A DNA stretch of 47,879 nucleotides. Source: Alphaproteobacteria bacterium (GTDB lineage: Bacteria; Pseudomonadota; Alphaproteobacteria; Micavibrionales; Micavibrionaceae). The notes under the pieces are model-generated. The model saw only the letters and a program-made list of their open reading frames with translations. It did not search any database and was not told where the DNA came from. The DNA lies in assembly GCA_030750865.1 (NCBI GenBank), contig JASMHE010000014.1:1-47879 (forward strand), written 5' to 3'. Made by a program: the position numbers and the translations under genes. Of the stretch, positions 15,616-24,793 are shown piece after piece; the first letter of the stretch is position 1; every line of letters starts with the position of its first letter.

Positions 15616-16143
15616 ATGATGAGACGATCATCCGTAACACATGTTTTGATGGCTACCGCCTGCCTTGCAGTGCTGGCAGGATGCAGTAACGCGAAGCAGA
15701 AACTGGGATTGACACATAAAGCGCCTGATGAATTTACGGTCGTCAAACGCGCACCGCTGGAAATGCCGCCTGATTATTATCTGCGCCCGCCGCAACCCGG
15801 CGCAGAACGCCCGCAGGAAGCATCGGAAACCGATAAATCACGCGAATATGTCTTCGGCGAAACACGTCACGTCAACACAGCCGACCAGTCTGCCAGCGAC
15901 ATCCTGTTGCAACAGGCCGGTGCAGACAACGCCCATGACAATATTCGCACCATCGTTGATGAAGAAACGGCCCAAATGCCGATCGCAGAAAAATCTGTGG
16001 CGAAGAAATTATTTGGCGGCAAAAGTGACAAGCCGTCTGCCTCTGTCGTTGATCCGTCAGCCGAAGCCGAACGCATTCGCCAGAACAAGGAGGCCGGTGC
16101 GCCTGTCACAGAAGGCAACACCCCGACAATAACGGATGAATAA
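15616..16143 (+). CDS. DUF3035 outer-membrane lipoprotein
   Basis: A lipoprotein of about 175 residues: Lys/Arg-poor n-region MMRRSSVTH, hydrophobic core and the lipobox LAGC, so it should be processed by the LspA encoded just upstream. The mature start carries the DUF3035 signature APDEFTVVKRAPLEMPPDY followed by a Pro-rich LRPPQPG linker; the rest is polar and low in predicted structure. In alphaproteobacteria proteins of this kind are associated with the outer membrane, possibly with the BAM machinery; I treat that as a family-level hint. Start choice: of three close in-frame ATGs (15607, 15616, 15619), the second has GGA about 9 nt upstream. Its stop overlaps the next gene by 8 nt. Confidence 0.82.
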   Translation: MMRRSSVTHVLMATACLAVLAGCSNAKQKLGLTHKAPDEFTVVKRAPLEMPPDYYLRPPQPGAERPQEASETDKSREYVFGETRHVNTADQSASDILLQQAGADNAHDNIRTIVDEETAQMPIAEKSVAKKLFGGKSDKPSASVVDPSAEAERIRQNKEAGAPVTEGNTPTITDE

Positions 16144-17665
16144 GAACAACATATTTCATCATCGCCATATTCTTTGTGTCATTCTGATCGGCATTACGCT
16201 GTCTTGCGCGCCTTACACCGCAGCGCACGCCACCGAACAAGCAACACAGAACGCTCCGGCACAGAAACAGGAAAACGCCGCGTTTAAACCGCTATTCAAC
16301 GCGGAAAGCATGACACTGGATAACGGCATGCAGGTCATTGCCATTCCAAACCACCGTATTCCCGTTGTTACCCATATGGTCTGGTACAAAACAGGCGGCG
16401 CGGATGAACAGCGCGGCAAAACAGGCGTGGCGCATCTGCTGGAACATATGATGTTCAAAGGATCGGAAAATGTGCCGCCGGGCGAATTTTCAAAAATCAT
16501 CAAAACAATGGGCGGGAATGATAACGCCTTTACATCACTTGATTACACGGCCTATTTTCAATCTGTCAGCACAGATCATCTTAAAGATGTCATGACAATG
16601 GAAGCAGACCGCATGCGCGGCCTGTTACTGCCGGAAAATCACGTCCTGTCCGAACGCGATGTTGTGATCGAAGAACGCAGACAAGTCACAGAAAATGATG
16701 CGCAAGCCCATTTTGCCGAACACTTAAACGCGGTCCTTTTTCTGAACCACCGTTACGGACGCCCCGTCATCGGCTGGATGCAGGAAATTGAAAATATCGA
16801 CAGGAACGATCTGCAAACATTTCATGACACCTATTATGCACCGAATAACGCCATCCTGATCGTCAGCGGTGATATTACGCTCGACACATTAAAGCCACTG
16901 GCCGAAGAGATTTACGGCACACTGCCACGCAAAGACATTCCGCCGCGCACATGGCGCGCCGTGCCGGATATGGTCGGCACGGTCAATATGGTCCATCATG
17001 ACGCGCGCGTGCGGCAAACCTCTGCGCTGCACATGATGCGCGCACCGTCTTTCCGTCAGGACCGCACAGCGGCACTTGCCCTGCAACTGATTGAAAATAT
17101 TCTCAGCGATGGTGCGGCCTCCCGCCTGTACAAGAAACTTGTCGTTGAGAACAAAATGGCTTCCAGCGTTTCGTTTAGTTATAGCGGCGCCTATTGGAGT
17201 AACGGCCGCATCTGGTTTGCCGCCACGCCGCTTGATGGCGTTGATCCGGCAGGCATCATCGCAGCCTATCGCGAAGAACTCCTGAACGTTGTCGATGGCG
17301 ACATAACCGACACCGAATTGCAAGACGCCAAAACCCGCTTGATCGACCGCGCCGTGTTTGCACGTGATAGCCTCAGCGGCCCGGCCATGATTGTCGGCCG
17401 CGCCCTTGTCACCGGATCAACGCTCGACGATGTTGAATATTGGGCGCGGGATTTAAACGCCATTACACAAGACGATATCCGGAAAGCCGCGCAGAATTAC
17501 CTTGACCCGCGCACGCACGCTGGTATCACAGGTTTTCTGTATCCTGAAGACAGCGTGAACGAGGACGCGCCTGAACACATCACTGAAAAATCTTCTCAAC
17601 AGGCTACTGAGCAGGTCATCGAACAGGTCACCGAACAGGCCACAAAACAGGAAGAGGAACAATAA
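16136..17665 (+). CDS. M16-family zinc metallopeptidase, catalytic subunit
   Basis: A 509-residue pitrilysin-type peptidase. The inverted zinc motif HLLEH is at 100-104 and the third ligand Glu180 lies 76 residues further in VVIEERRQ, giving the family pattern HxxEH-x(76)-E, so it should be active. An N-terminal hydrophobic segment (about 10-30, ending in AAHA) looks like a signal peptide, placing it in the periplasm. The C-terminus ends in a degenerate Thr-Glu-Gln repeat (EQVTEQATKQEEEQ). Its ATG sits inside the stop region of the DUF3035 gene, so translation is probably coupled. The next gene is the inactive partner, and the two likely form a heterodimer like mitochondrial MPP/YmxG pairs. 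Confidence 0.93.
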   Translation: MNKNNIFHHRHILCVILIGITLSCAPYTAAHATEQATQNAPAQKQENAAFKPLFNAESMTLDNGMQVIAIPNHRIPVVTHMVWYKTGGADEQRGKTGVAHLLEHMMFKGSENVPPGEFSKIIKTMGGNDNAFTSLDYTAYFQSVSTDHLKDVMTMEADRMRGLLLPENHVLSERDVVIEERRQVTENDAQAHFAEHLNAVLFLNHRYGRPVIGWMQEIENIDRNDLQTFHDTYYAPNNAILIVSGDITLDTLKPLAEEIYGTLPRKDIPPRTWRAVPDMVGTVNMVHHDARVRQTSALHMMRAPSFRQDRTAALALQLIENILSDGAASRLYKKLVVENKMASSVSFSYSGAYWSNGRIWFAATPLDGVDPAGIIAAYREELLNVVDGDITDTELQDAKTRLIDRAVFARDSLSGPAMIVGRALVTGSTLDDVEYWARDLNAITQDDIRKAAQNYLDPRTHAGITGFLYPEDSVNEDAPEHITEKSSQQATEQVIEQVTEQATKQEEEQ

Positions 17666-19081
17666 ATGTCTCGTCACCTCTCCGGCTTCCATATTGTTGC
17701 GGTCCTTATTCTCGGCCTGTTGATCCTGACTGGCTGCGACAATAAGGAGCAAGAAGAATCGCCTGCCGTCACACAGACCCATGAAGGTATTCTGGATATT
17801 CAAATCATTGAAACGCAGTCCGGTATAAAAGCATGGCTTGTCGAAGACCACAGCGTGCCATTGATCTCGATGCATTTTGCGTTTCGGGGCGCCGGTGCGG
17901 CGCTCGACCCGATGGGTAAACAGGGGCTCACACAGCTTGCCTCAAATACATTTGACGAAGGCGCAGGCGACTATGATGCCGAAACCTTCCAAAAAACATT
18001 GACCGACAATTCAATTTCGCTTCGGTTCGTATCGCAGAGAGACTATTTCGGCGGCACACTCAAAACCCTGACCCGCAAAAAAGATCTGGGCTTCCATCTT
18101 CTCAATCAAGCGCTATTGCATCCGCGCTTTGATGCCGCGCCGCTGGAACGCATGCGTAATGCCAATATCGCACGCTTGAAACACGCGCTCTCCGATCCTG
18201 ATTGGATTGCCGCACGCTTTATCAATGATATCGCCTATGAAGGTCACCCCTATGCCATGAATAGCGGCGGTACACTGGAAACACTAAAGAATATCACGGC
18301 GGCCGACCTGCATAAATTTGCGCAAACACGCCTGTCGCGTGACAATTTGATGATCGGCATCGTTGGTGACCTGAATGAAAGCGAAGCCAAAGACCTGATC
18401 GACAGTACATTTGGTGATCTGCCGGAAACATCCGATCTGCCGAAAACCGCAAAACTGGCTTTGCAAAACAAAGGCACAACAACGCTGCATGAAATGGATA
18501 TTCCGCAATCCGTTTTGCGTATGGTCCTGCCAGCCCCTGCAAAAGACGACCCGCATTATTTTTCCGCGCAAGTCATGAATTATATTCTGGGCGGCGGCGG
18601 GTTCGGATCGCGACTGATGGAAGAAATTCGTGAAAAACGCGGCCTGACATATGGCATTTACAGCTATCTATTTCACATGAACAAGATTGATACACTCGTC
18701 CTATCCACATCGACAAAGACCGAAAGTACGGCAGAAATGCTGTCCGTGATCCGGCAGGAAATCAAACATTTCAAAGACAACGGCCCGACCGAAAAGGAAC
18801 TGGACGATGCCAAATCCTATATTGTCGGTTCAATGCCTTTGGGCCTGACATCAACAGACAAGATCTCGTCTCTTTTACTCAGCCTGCAGATTCAAGGCTT
18901 GCCCGTGGATTACCTTGATCAGGCCGCCACCGGCATAGGGCAGGTCACCACCGAAGATGTGACAAATGCCGCACGCACATGGTTGAACGAAGATGATTTC
19001 ATTACCATGATTGTCGGCAATCCCGATCAGGAAACCTTGCAAATTGACACAGTACGGGAGGATATCCCTAATGCTGACTGA
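17666..19081 (+). CDS. M16-family peptidase-like lipoprotein, inactive partner
   Basis: A 471-residue M16 fold protein: the beta-sheet start VPLISMHFAFRGAG, the GLTQLASNTFDEG segment in place of the zinc helix, and the C-terminal R/Y region (SRLMEEIREKRGLTYGIYSY). The HxxEH motif is missing, so it cannot bind zinc and is probably the non-catalytic subunit that shapes the chamber of the preceding peptidase. The N-terminus is a lipoprotein signal (LILGLLILTGC, Cys24), so the pair may be tethered to a membrane. Its ATG follows the previous stop directly (TAAATG) with GAGGAA 7 nt upstream. The 3' end overlaps pgi by 11 nt. Confidence 0.92.
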   Translation: MSRHLSGFHIVAVLILGLLILTGCDNKEQEESPAVTQTHEGILDIQIIETQSGIKAWLVEDHSVPLISMHFAFRGAGAALDPMGKQGLTQLASNTFDEGAGDYDAETFQKTLTDNSISLRFVSQRDYFGGTLKTLTRKKDLGFHLLNQALLHPRFDAAPLERMRNANIARLKHALSDPDWIAARFINDIAYEGHPYAMNSGGTLETLKNITAADLHKFAQTRLSRDNLMIGIVGDLNESEAKDLIDSTFGDLPETSDLPKTAKLALQNKGTTTLHEMDIPQSVLRMVLPAPAKDDPHYFSAQVMNYILGGGGFGSRLMEEIREKRGLTYGIYSYLFHMNKIDTLVLSTSTKTESTAEMLSVIRQEIKHFKDNGPTEKELDDAKSYIVGSMPLGLTSTDKISSLLLSLQIQGLPVDYLDQAATGIGQVTTEDVTNAARTWLNEDDFITMIVGNPDQETLQIDTVREDIPNAD

Positions 19082-20630
19082 TAGCCCTGCATGGAAAAAT
19101 CTTGAGACACTTTATCAGGATACCAAACACACCCATCTGTCAGATTTTTATACAATGGCAGATGACCGCAATGCTGATTTTTCAATCACCCATGACGGTC
19201 TGACACTCAATTACGCAAAGACCCATATCGACCATGCGATACGTAACGCGCTGATTGATCTGGCCACACAACAAGGCGTGGAAGACTGGCGCGATAAAAT
19301 GTTTGCGGGTGACAAAATAAATAACACGGAGGACCGCGCCGTTCTGCATGTCGCCCTGCGCGCGCAAAATGATGAAACATATACTGTGAACGGACGAAAT
19401 GTTGTGCCGGATGTGCATGACACGCTGGACCGTATGGAACGTTTTGTAAATGCAGTTCACAACGGTGACTGGACAGGGTATCGCGGCAAGAAAATCAAGC
19501 GCGTTATCAATGTCGGTATCGGCGGGTCCGATCTGGGACCGGCAATGGTCACGCAGGCTCTGCAGCCCTATCACCACGAAGGCATCGAAACCTATTTCGT
19601 ATCCAATATTGATGCGGCCGATCTGACCGCCGCCCTGCATGGCGCAGACGCAGACACCACATTATTCCTGATTGCCTCAAAGACATTCACGACACAAGAG
19701 ACAATGGAAAATGCGCGCTCGGCCAAACAGTGGTTTTTGTCTCAGGAGGATGCAACGGCCGATGACATCAGCAAACATTTTATTGCACTGTCAACGAACG
19801 AAGACGCTGTAACGGCGTTTGGCATTCCGGCCGATAATATGTTCCCGTTTGCCGATTGGGTCGGGGGCCGCTTCAGTCTCTGGTCGTCGATCGGTTTATC
19901 CATCGCCCTGTCAATCGGGTTCAAAAATTTCCGCGCTCTGCTTGGCGGCGCGCACAGCATGGATCACCATTTCAAATCCGCGCCCCTGCAAGATAATATG
20001 CCCGTTATGCTGGCCCTGATCGGTGTCTGGCACAGGAATTTCCGCAATTACGGCTCGCTCGCCATCTTGCCATACAGTCAATATCTGAAGCGTTTTCCGG
20101 CCTTTTTGCAACAGCTCGATATGGAATCAAACGGCAAGTCCGTAAACCGCGACGAACAAAAGATCACCTATGGCACATCCCCTGTTCTGTTCGGGGAGCC
20201 CGGCACCAACGGACAGCATGCCTTTTACCAGATGCTGCATCAGGGCACAGATATTGTCCCGTGTGACTTCATTGCCGCGCTATCACCAATCCCGCATTAC
20301 GAAGATCACCATCACAAACTGCTGGCGAATATGTTCGCGCAGACGACAGCCCTGATGGATGGACGGCAGACACCGGATCCCCCCTGCAGACATTTTGACG
20401 GTAACAGACCCAGCAACCTGCTGCTTTGCGACGCGCTATCACCCCATCATCTGGGCATGTTGATTGCACTCTATGAGCATAAAATCTTTGTACAAGGCAT
20501 TATCTGGGAACTGAACAGCTTTGATCAGTGGGGCGTTGAGCTTGGCAAATCACTGACAAAATCTTTGTTGGAGAAAATAGCACTTGGAAAAAAATCCAAA
20601 CATGATATCTCTGTCGAAGATTACCTTTAG
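19071..20630 (+). CDS. pgi: Glucose-6-phosphate isomerase
   Basis: A 519-residue cytoplasmic enzyme interconverting glucose-6-phosphate and fructose-6-phosphate. Clear signatures are NVGIGGSDLGPAM, IASKTFTTQETM, the PGI signature GGRFSLWSSIGLS, the catalytic-Glu region (GTNGQHAFYQMLHQG) and QWGVELGK at the C-terminus. Start choice: GGGAGG lies 7-9 nt before the ATG at 19071 (MLTDSPAW), which overlaps the M16 stop by 11 nt; an upstream in-frame ATG at 19011 lies deep in the M16 gene and is unlikely. Coupling a glycolytic enzyme to a periplasmic peptidase operon probably reflects convenience of transcription rather than shared function. Confidence 0.96.
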   Translation: MLTDSPAWKNLETLYQDTKHTHLSDFYTMADDRNADFSITHDGLTLNYAKTHIDHAIRNALIDLATQQGVEDWRDKMFAGDKINNTEDRAVLHVALRAQNDETYTVNGRNVVPDVHDTLDRMERFVNAVHNGDWTGYRGKKIKRVINVGIGGSDLGPAMVTQALQPYHHEGIETYFVSNIDAADLTAALHGADADTTLFLIASKTFTTQETMENARSAKQWFLSQEDATADDISKHFIALSTNEDAVTAFGIPADNMFPFADWVGGRFSLWSSIGLSIALSIGFKNFRALLGGAHSMDHHFKSAPLQDNMPVMLALIGVWHRNFRNYGSLAILPYSQYLKRFPAFLQQLDMESNGKSVNRDEQKITYGTSPVLFGEPGTNGQHAFYQMLHQGTDIVPCDFIAALSPIPHYEDHHHKLLANMFAQTTALMDGRQTPDPPCRHFDGNRPSNLLLCDALSPHHLGMLIALYEHKIFVQGIIWELNSFDQWGVELGKSLTKSLLEKIALGKKSKHDISVEDYL

Positions 20631-20653
20631 ACAGGTGTTTATTTGTTTCTTCT

Positions 20654-20679
20654 TATATAAATTTTAATGGATTTATATA
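20654..20679. repeat. AT-rich inverted repeat downstream of pgi
   Basis: TATATAAAT (20654-20662) and ATTTATATA (20671-20679) form a 9-bp A/T-only dyad with an 8-nt centre in the 105-nt pgi-pentapeptide gap. It is too weak for a terminator. It may be an AT-rich promoter element or protein-binding site for the downstream gene. Confidence 0.3.
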
Positions 20680-20735
20680 TAAAATCAATAGATTAGGCCT
20701 ACAGACCGAATCAAGACCCGAAAGGACATTTTACG

Positions 20736-22088
20736 TTGACCGACAGCGATAAAACAGCTGATAACGCAGGCACATCTGCACAGGACGATGCACTGGAAAA
20801 AGTGACCCAGCAGCAGCTTGACGTTTTGCTCGCAAAGCATAAGAAATATCTGAACGGTGTGACGGGCGGCCTTCGAATCACATTAAAGTTCAAGGACTTA
20901 TCCAATCTTGATTTTCGCAAAATGGACCTCAGCCAAGCCGATTTCACCGGATCGATCCTCAAGGACGCGAAACTGAATAACTGTAATTTCACGACCGTTT
21001 CCTTTTTTGCGTGTGATATGCGAAACGCAGATTTATCAAACAGTAACTTTTCACGGGCCGATTTCCGTGGCGCTTACGTGGCCGGTGCAAATCTGTCAGG
21101 GGCAGATCTGGCGTCTGCCGATTTGCGGCAAGGCAAAGTCCTCAAGAAAAATGATGCCGGCATTCTGGATGACATCAAATCCGGTAAGTCCGACAAGCGC
21201 GATAACCAGAAAACGATTTTCTCAGGCGCACGGATGGATAAAACAAATCTGTCCGGCGTGCAGGCAGGCGGCGCGGACTTCTCCGATGCCGACTTGTCCG
21301 GCGTGAATATTCAAGAAGCCAACATGAAAGATGTCAATCTGGAGGGTGCAAACCTTGCCAAAGCCGATATGACAGGCACGGATTTATCCGGTGCGAATCT
21401 GCAATCATCGATCATGACAGGCACAAAACTGGCCCGCGTCGAAACACGCGGCGCAAACATTGAAGCCGCCATCATGATGGAAGCTCCTGCCAAAACATTA
21501 CAAGATATGGATCAGTCCGTGATGGATGTCCTGAAAGACCATATGGATTGGGTCACAACGGCAGGCAAAAAAGGCAAACAACTCGACCTGAGTAATTTTG
21601 ATTTGCGCAATGTAAATAAGCTGAACCAATATCCGTTAACAGCCATTCGCGCCATCAAGACCAACTTCATGAACCAGAATCTGGAAAAAGGCAGCATGCA
21701 AAGTGCTGTGCTGGATCAATCGGATTTCCGCAGCAGTAATATGAAAGAAATCGATTTACGCGGCGCATCGCTGAAAGAGGCCATTCTCACCCGCGCCGAT
21801 CTGACAGGCGCAAACCTGTCTGCCCTTGTGTTCAAAAACGCCGACGGATCAAAACGTTTGAAACCTGCGCAGCTCAGCGGCGCGAAAATGCGTTATGTTG
21901 TGTTTCAGGATGCGAATCTTGCCTATGCAAACTTAAAGGGCGCCGACCTGTCCTTTGCTGTTTTCATCAACTGCAATCTGAAAAATGCCGACCTGACGGA
22001 CGCGAAGCTTGATAATGCGGATTTCCGCGATGCTATTCTGGACAACACAAAGATCGACCCGCAATATCGCGAACAGACGAAAAGCTAG
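20736..22088 (+). CDS. Pentapeptide-repeat protein
   Basis: A 450-residue protein made mostly of A(D/N)LxX repeats that fold as a right-handed quadrilateral beta-helix. Three repeat blocks can be seen: about residues 52-132, 163-245 and 325-445. They are separated by a charged Lys/Asp linker (LKKNDAGILDDIKSGKSDKR) and by a non-repeat insert with DHMDWVTTAGKKGKQLDLS near 268-286. The N-terminus holds a short helix (LEKVTQQQLDVLLAKHKKYL). No signal peptide is present. Repeat proteins of this type include gyrase mimics and many of unknown role, so no function is assigned. The start is TTG at 20736 with AAAGGA 9 nt upstream. Confidence 0.88.
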   Translation: MTDSDKTADNAGTSAQDDALEKVTQQQLDVLLAKHKKYLNGVTGGLRITLKFKDLSNLDFRKMDLSQADFTGSILKDAKLNNCNFTTVSFFACDMRNADLSNSNFSRADFRGAYVAGANLSGADLASADLRQGKVLKKNDAGILDDIKSGKSDKRDNQKTIFSGARMDKTNLSGVQAGGADFSDADLSGVNIQEANMKDVNLEGANLAKADMTGTDLSGANLQSSIMTGTKLARVETRGANIEAAIMMEAPAKTLQDMDQSVMDVLKDHMDWVTTAGKKGKQLDLSNFDLRNVNKLNQYPLTAIRAIKTNFMNQNLEKGSMQSAVLDQSDFRSSNMKEIDLRGASLKEAILTRADLTGANLSALVFKNADGSKRLKPAQLSGAKMRYVVFQDANLAYANLKGADLSFAVFINCNLKNADLTDAKLDNADFRDAILDNTKIDPQYREQTKS

Positions 22089-22177
22089 ATCCGGAGACGT
22101 CATTCTGTCCACAATCTAATCCTGCCCGAACACGGCTTCTATGGAGCGGCTGCGGCAAAAACGTTTAATATAGCGTT

Positions 22178-24085
22178 ATGCGGATAAGACATTTACCAGA
22201 TAATCTGATCAATCAGATCGCAGCCGGCGAAGTCATCGAACGGCCTGCCGCCGCCGTGAAGGAGCTTGTCGAAAACGCCCTTGATGCCGGCGCAACGCAA
22301 ATTGACATTGAAATCCGCAATGGCGGGAAAAGCCTGATCCGCATTCAGGATAACGGCTATGGGATGAACCATGACGAGTTGATCGCCGCCCTTGACCGTC
22401 ACGCAACATCAAAATTACCGACCGAAGATTTGATGAAAATCGACCACTTGGGTTTTCGCGGCGAAGCCTTGCCATCTATCGGCGCGGTCAGCCGTATGCT
22501 GATCAAATCACGCGCCGCAAGCGAAGATGGCATTCTGTCGGATGATGCATGGGAAATCAGCATTGAAGGCGGCAAGAAATCGGAACCGTCCCCGTCGAAT
22601 CAGCCAGCCGGAACGTGCATTGAAATCAAAGACCTGTTTTACGCCACCCCTGCCCGCCTGAAGTTCCTGAACTCCGACCGTGCGGAATATGGCGCGGTCA
22701 AAGATATCATCACGCGTCTTGCAATGGCCTTTCCGCATGTCAGCTTTACCCTGACACATGACGGCAAAAAATCACTGAACTTGCCCGCAACACAGAAAGA
22801 CTTCCTCGAACAACGTGAAGAACGCCTTGCCGCCATTATGGGGCGCGATTTCAGCGATAACAGCATTCCGATTGATGCCGAACGCGAAGGCGTGAAACTG
22901 ACGGGGCACATCAGTCTGCCGACTCTCAATCGGGGTAATGCCCAATGCCAGTATTTCTTCGTCAATGGCCGTCCGGTAAAAGACAAAGTCTTACTCGGCG
23001 CTACACGCGGCGCTTATGCGGATTTGCTGGCTTCCAACCGCTACCCTTATATTGCCCTGTTTATTACGATTGATCCGGCCTATGTCGATGTGAACGTGCA
23101 TCCCGCCAAAAGCGAGGTCCGCTTTCGGGATTCCGGGCTTGTGCGCGGTCTGATCGTCAGCAGCCTGCGGCACGCCCTGCATCAAAACGGGCAACAAACA
23201 TCCACAACCATATCCGATCAGGCGCTTGGCTCTTTCACACAGCAGCCGTCCGGCGCGCCCCATTTGCCAATGCACCGTTCCGGCCATTCTTTTGCATCCG
23301 GTCCGTCTTACCGGCAATCAACGCACAGCAGCCACGCAGACCGCGCAATGGCCGAACATGTCTATAACGCCTATGACCCCGCGATGGGACACGCGGTATC
23401 ACCGCCACATGCGCAGTCCGCGCTGCATCATACGACCTCTGCCCCCTCCGCACGCTATGAACAGGACGATCATGACCTGCATCAGGCAGCGCAGGCCGAA
23501 ACCTTCCCCCTCGGCGCCGCACGAGCACAGCTTCATGAGAATTATATCATTGCCCAGACCGAAGATGGCCTGATTGTCGTCGATCAACATGCCGCCCATG
23601 AACGTCTTGTTTACGAAAAATTCAAAACACAGATCAGTGAACAGAACATTGAAAAACAAGGCTTGCTGACCCCAGAAATTGTTACCCTGAACGATATTGA
23701 TGCCGGCGCCCTCCTCGAACAGCGTGACCTTCTTTCCAAATACGGGCTGGATATTGAACCGTTCGGCCCTGACTCGATTGCCATTCACGCTGTCCCCGCC
23801 TTAATCGGACAAAAGACAGACTTCCAGAAACTGGTGCGGGATATTATTGATACGATTGATGAAAAAGATGCAGGCGCGGAACTTGAAAACAAGCTGCACG
23901 AAAAACTATCCAGCATGGCATGTCACGGTTCAGTCCGATCCGGCAGACGCCTGAACCGCGATGAAATGAACGCCCTGTTACGTCAGATGGAGCAAACACC
24001 CCATAGCGGTCAGTGCAATCACGGACGGCCGACATGGATTAAACTCAGCCTGAAAGATATTGAAAAACTCTTCGGGCGCAGCTAG
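22178..24085 (+). CDS. mutL: DNA mismatch repair protein MutL, endonuclease type
   Basis: A 635-residue protein. The GHKL ATPase motifs are present near the N-terminus: QIAAGEVIERPAAAVKEL, the ENALDAGA helix, DNGYGM and GFRGEALPSIG. A His/Ser/Pro/Ala-rich linker (about 345-440) leads to the C-terminal domain, which has the metal-dependent nicking motif DQHAAHERLVYE (469-480), Cys582 in ACHGSVRSG and CNHGRP at 613-618. Presence of this set means it is a nicking MutL, as in bacteria that lack MutH. It acts with MutS on mismatches. No Shine-Dalgarno sequence precedes the ATG (TTTAATATAGCGTT). Its stop abuts the stop of the convergent ATP12 gene. Confidence 0.97.
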   Translation: MRIRHLPDNLINQIAAGEVIERPAAAVKELVENALDAGATQIDIEIRNGGKSLIRIQDNGYGMNHDELIAALDRHATSKLPTEDLMKIDHLGFRGEALPSIGAVSRMLIKSRAASEDGILSDDAWEISIEGGKKSEPSPSNQPAGTCIEIKDLFYATPARLKFLNSDRAEYGAVKDIITRLAMAFPHVSFTLTHDGKKSLNLPATQKDFLEQREERLAAIMGRDFSDNSIPIDAEREGVKLTGHISLPTLNRGNAQCQYFFVNGRPVKDKVLLGATRGAYADLLASNRYPYIALFITIDPAYVDVNVHPAKSEVRFRDSGLVRGLIVSSLRHALHQNGQQTSTTISDQALGSFTQQPSGAPHLPMHRSGHSFASGPSYRQSTHSSHADRAMAEHVYNAYDPAMGHAVSPPHAQSALHHTTSAPSARYEQDDHDLHQAAQAETFPLGAARAQLHENYIIAQTEDGLIVVDQHAAHERLVYEKFKTQISEQNIEKQGLLTPEIVTLNDIDAGALLEQRDLLSKYGLDIEPFGPDSIAIHAVPALIGQKTDFQKLVRDIIDTIDEKDAGAELENKLHEKLSSMACHGSVRSGRRLNRDEMNALLRQMEQTPHSGQCNHGRPTWIKLSLKDIEKLFGRS

Positions 24086-24793
24086 CTAACTCGATAACAG
24101 AATTTTCGATGCCGCTTGCAGTTCACGCTGCATCGCTGTTTGCTTTTTCTCCAAATGCGGGTCTTTGCCGTATTTTTCGGCATCGTAAAGCGTATCTTTG
24201 TGAATTTCTTCAACATAGGCAGCATGGAATAACGTATCGGGATCGATCTCTTTCTGCACGAACAAAAACGCCAGCAATAGTGATCCGCTCAGCGATGTCA
24301 GAACCTGCAAAACTGTAAACCGGACATCATCCAGTTTTGCAATTTCTGTCTGCATAAACGCATGCACGGTATCCTCTTGCTTGATGGCTGCGATGCTTGT
24401 TGTTGTATTTATATTCTGATCGTATCGTTTTAAATATATATCCAGTAACGGATCCCACGCATCACACTGTTTTCGCGCAATATCTTCGGGGTTGGTTGTG
24501 CGATAACACAGCAAGTCTGTATCCAGATAACGCATTACCTGCGCTGTAATATCTGCGCGCTCCTCGGCAGATGTATCACAACATGTCGATAAAAACTGCG
24601 TAAACGGCATTTCATCCGGCCGGATTTCCTCGGGCTGATCAGCCCACTCCTGCACAACGTGATCGGCGACGGCTTTATTGGGGGCGCGCAGAATATTCTT
24701 TTTCGATGTCTTGACGGGCTGCCCATCCAGATGAATTTCATAGCCGCCATCGGCATGTGCGCATGATGTTACAACCTGGTAAAACCGCTTCAT
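24086..24793 (-). CDS. ATP12-family F1-ATPase assembly chaperone
   Basis: A 235-residue protein with ATP12 features: N-terminal beta region YEIHLDGQPVKTSKKNIL, the motif VVQEWADQPEEIRPDEMPFTQF, DLLCYRTTNPEDIARKQCDAWDPLL, and a helical C-terminus. The EW and DLLCYR-xPE blocks are the usual family hallmarks. In mitochondria Atp12 holds the F1 alpha subunit before hexamer assembly; alphaproteobacterial homologues presumably do the same in the cytoplasm. The ATG overlaps the AsmA stop by 4 nt (ATGA), so it is translationally coupled to that gene. Its stop (24086-24088) directly abuts the mutL stop with no intergenic space. Confidence 0.9.
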   Translation of the reverse strand: MKRFYQVVTSCAHADGGYEIHLDGQPVKTSKKNILRAPNKAVADHVVQEWADQPEEIRPDEMPFTQFLSTCCDTSAEERADITAQVMRYLDTDLLCYRTTNPEDIARKQCDAWDPLLDIYLKRYDQNINTTTSIAAIKQEDTVHAFMQTEIAKLDDVRFTVLQVLTSLSGSLLLAFLFVQKEIDPDTLFHAAYVEEIHKDTLYDAEKYGKDPHLEKKQTAMQRELQAASKILLSS

